Assembly (NCBI RefSeq): GCF_000942395.1
Contig: NZ_LN812103.1
Span: 749,394 to 813,393 of the forward strand
DNA from: Risungbinella massiliensis
Lineage (GTDB): Bacteria; Bacillota; Bacilli; Thermoactinomycetales; Thermoactinomycetaceae
Direction: 5' to 3'
Length of the DNA stretch: 64,000 nt
Shown: positions 63,676 to 64,000 of the stretch, in pieces
Numbering within the stretch: position 1 is the first letter of the stretch
Layout: each line of letters starts with the position of its first letter
The notes under the pieces: generated by a model
The model's database searches: none
The model's input: only the letters and a program-made list of their open reading frames with translations
What the model was told of the DNA's origin: nothing
Position numbers and translations under genes: made by a program

Positions 63676-64000
63676 GTGGATTTACTCGACAAAATGAATG
63701 GAGCCTTAGCCTATATTGAAGAGAATCTTACTGAAGAATTGGACTATAAAGAAGTTGCAAGGCTGTCATGTTGTTCAGAGTATCACTTTAAAAGAATGTT
63801 TTCATTTCTTGCTGGGGTTACGCTGTCGGAGTACATCCGCCGAAGACGCCTTACTTTAGCAGCCTTTGAGCTTCAAAACCGCAACAAAAGGGTAATCGAT
63901 GTTGCTGTGAAATATCAATATAGCTCTCCAGATTCATTTACACGTGCTTTTCACAGTCTTCATGGGGTAACACCGACAGAAGCCAGAAGTTATGGTTCAT
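63676..64000 (+). CDS. AraC family transcriptional regulator, 3'-truncated by window edge
   Basis: The frame from the GTG at 63676 stays open to the end of the window (108 codons). AGGGAGG precedes it. It has the two-helix AraC DNA-binding unit: [19 protein letters not shown] and [20 protein letters not shown], followed by [11 protein letters not shown]. The HTH at the N-terminus is the layout of regulators that end in a GyrI-like ligand domain, but that part is off the window. Confidence 0.88.
   Translation, partial: MDLLDKMNGALAYIEENLTEELDYKEVARLSCCSEYHFKRMFSFLAGVTLSEYIRRRRLTLAAFELQNRNKRVIDVAVKYQYSSPDSFTRAFHSLHGVTPTEARSYGS

Noticed and set aside
1-64000. CRISPR arrays, tRNA or rRNA genes, and insertion-sequence transposases
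   Set aside because: No regular spacer-repeat array, cloverleaf/rRNA signature or transposase-like frame was seen by eye. tRNA absence was not tested with a model.

Overview
The window looks like a chromosomal segment of an endospore-forming member of the Bacillales. Supporting signs are SpoVD, SpoVE, RsfA and a YhcN/YlaJ lipoprotein, a bacillithiol gene (bshC), a meso-DAP-type MurE, an SR1/SR1P dual-function RNA, and several families typical of Bacillaceae (DUF1885, DUF1054, DUF2626, YlaH, YlaI). Gene order departs from Bacillus in several places. A Thermoactinomycetaceae-like host is possible, but that is inference only.

Layout. 1-8.5 kb: a frameshifted DUF421 membrane protein cut by the window edge; brnQ behind a T-box leader; a double-headed dynamin (DynA); a site-2 protease; DUF1885 and GAF-like proteins. 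8.5-12.2 kb: SR1/SR1P, then an RpiR regulator convergent with a PTS-nanE amino-sugar operon whose promoter carries a cre-like site. 12.2-19.9 kb: membrane protein, arginine decarboxylase speA, DUF1054, aminopeptidase pepA overlapping a glycerophosphodiesterase, and ylaH/ylaI/ylaJ. 19.9-24.5 kb: MBL hydrolase, two TlpA/ResA thioredoxins flanking ccdA, rhodanese, a COG1565 methyltransferase and a decayed gene. 24.5-30.9 kb: a leucine-degradation set (enoyl-CoA hydratase, biotin carboxylase, biotin carrier, HMG-CoA lyase, carboxyltransferase) with rsfA inside it. 31-36 kb: panE, bshC and, unexpectedly, ahcY.

35.7-62.3 kb is the division and cell wall (dcw) cluster: mraZ-rsmH-ftsL-pbpB-spoVD-murE-murF-mraY-murD-spoVE, then murB-divIB-ftsA-ftsZ. 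mraZ has an extended -10 promoter and three 10-bp-phased repeats that match the expected MraZ operator. murG, which in Bacillus lies between spoVE and murB, is absent. In its place is about 9 kb of accessory DNA (48.1-57.1 kb): a frameshifted coiled-coil repeat protein, an HTH-TPR (RRNPP-like) regulator followed by a translationally coupled 8-codon ORF, a broken Nudix gene, a rearranged type I restriction remnant (hsdS tail, gapped hsdR, split YgjP-like metallopeptidase), two small proteins that may be a toxin/immunity pair, a GNAT enzyme and several long inverted repeats. Two DinB-family genes sit within or just after the distal dcw block. The spoIIGA-sigE-sigG genes that follow ftsZ in Bacillus are not there. 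The right edge holds a macro-domain protein and a truncated AraC regulator.

The window was read by eye. Homology calls rest on recognised motifs and gene order, not on searches. Several apparent frameshifts lie in short homopolymers and could be sequence errors.
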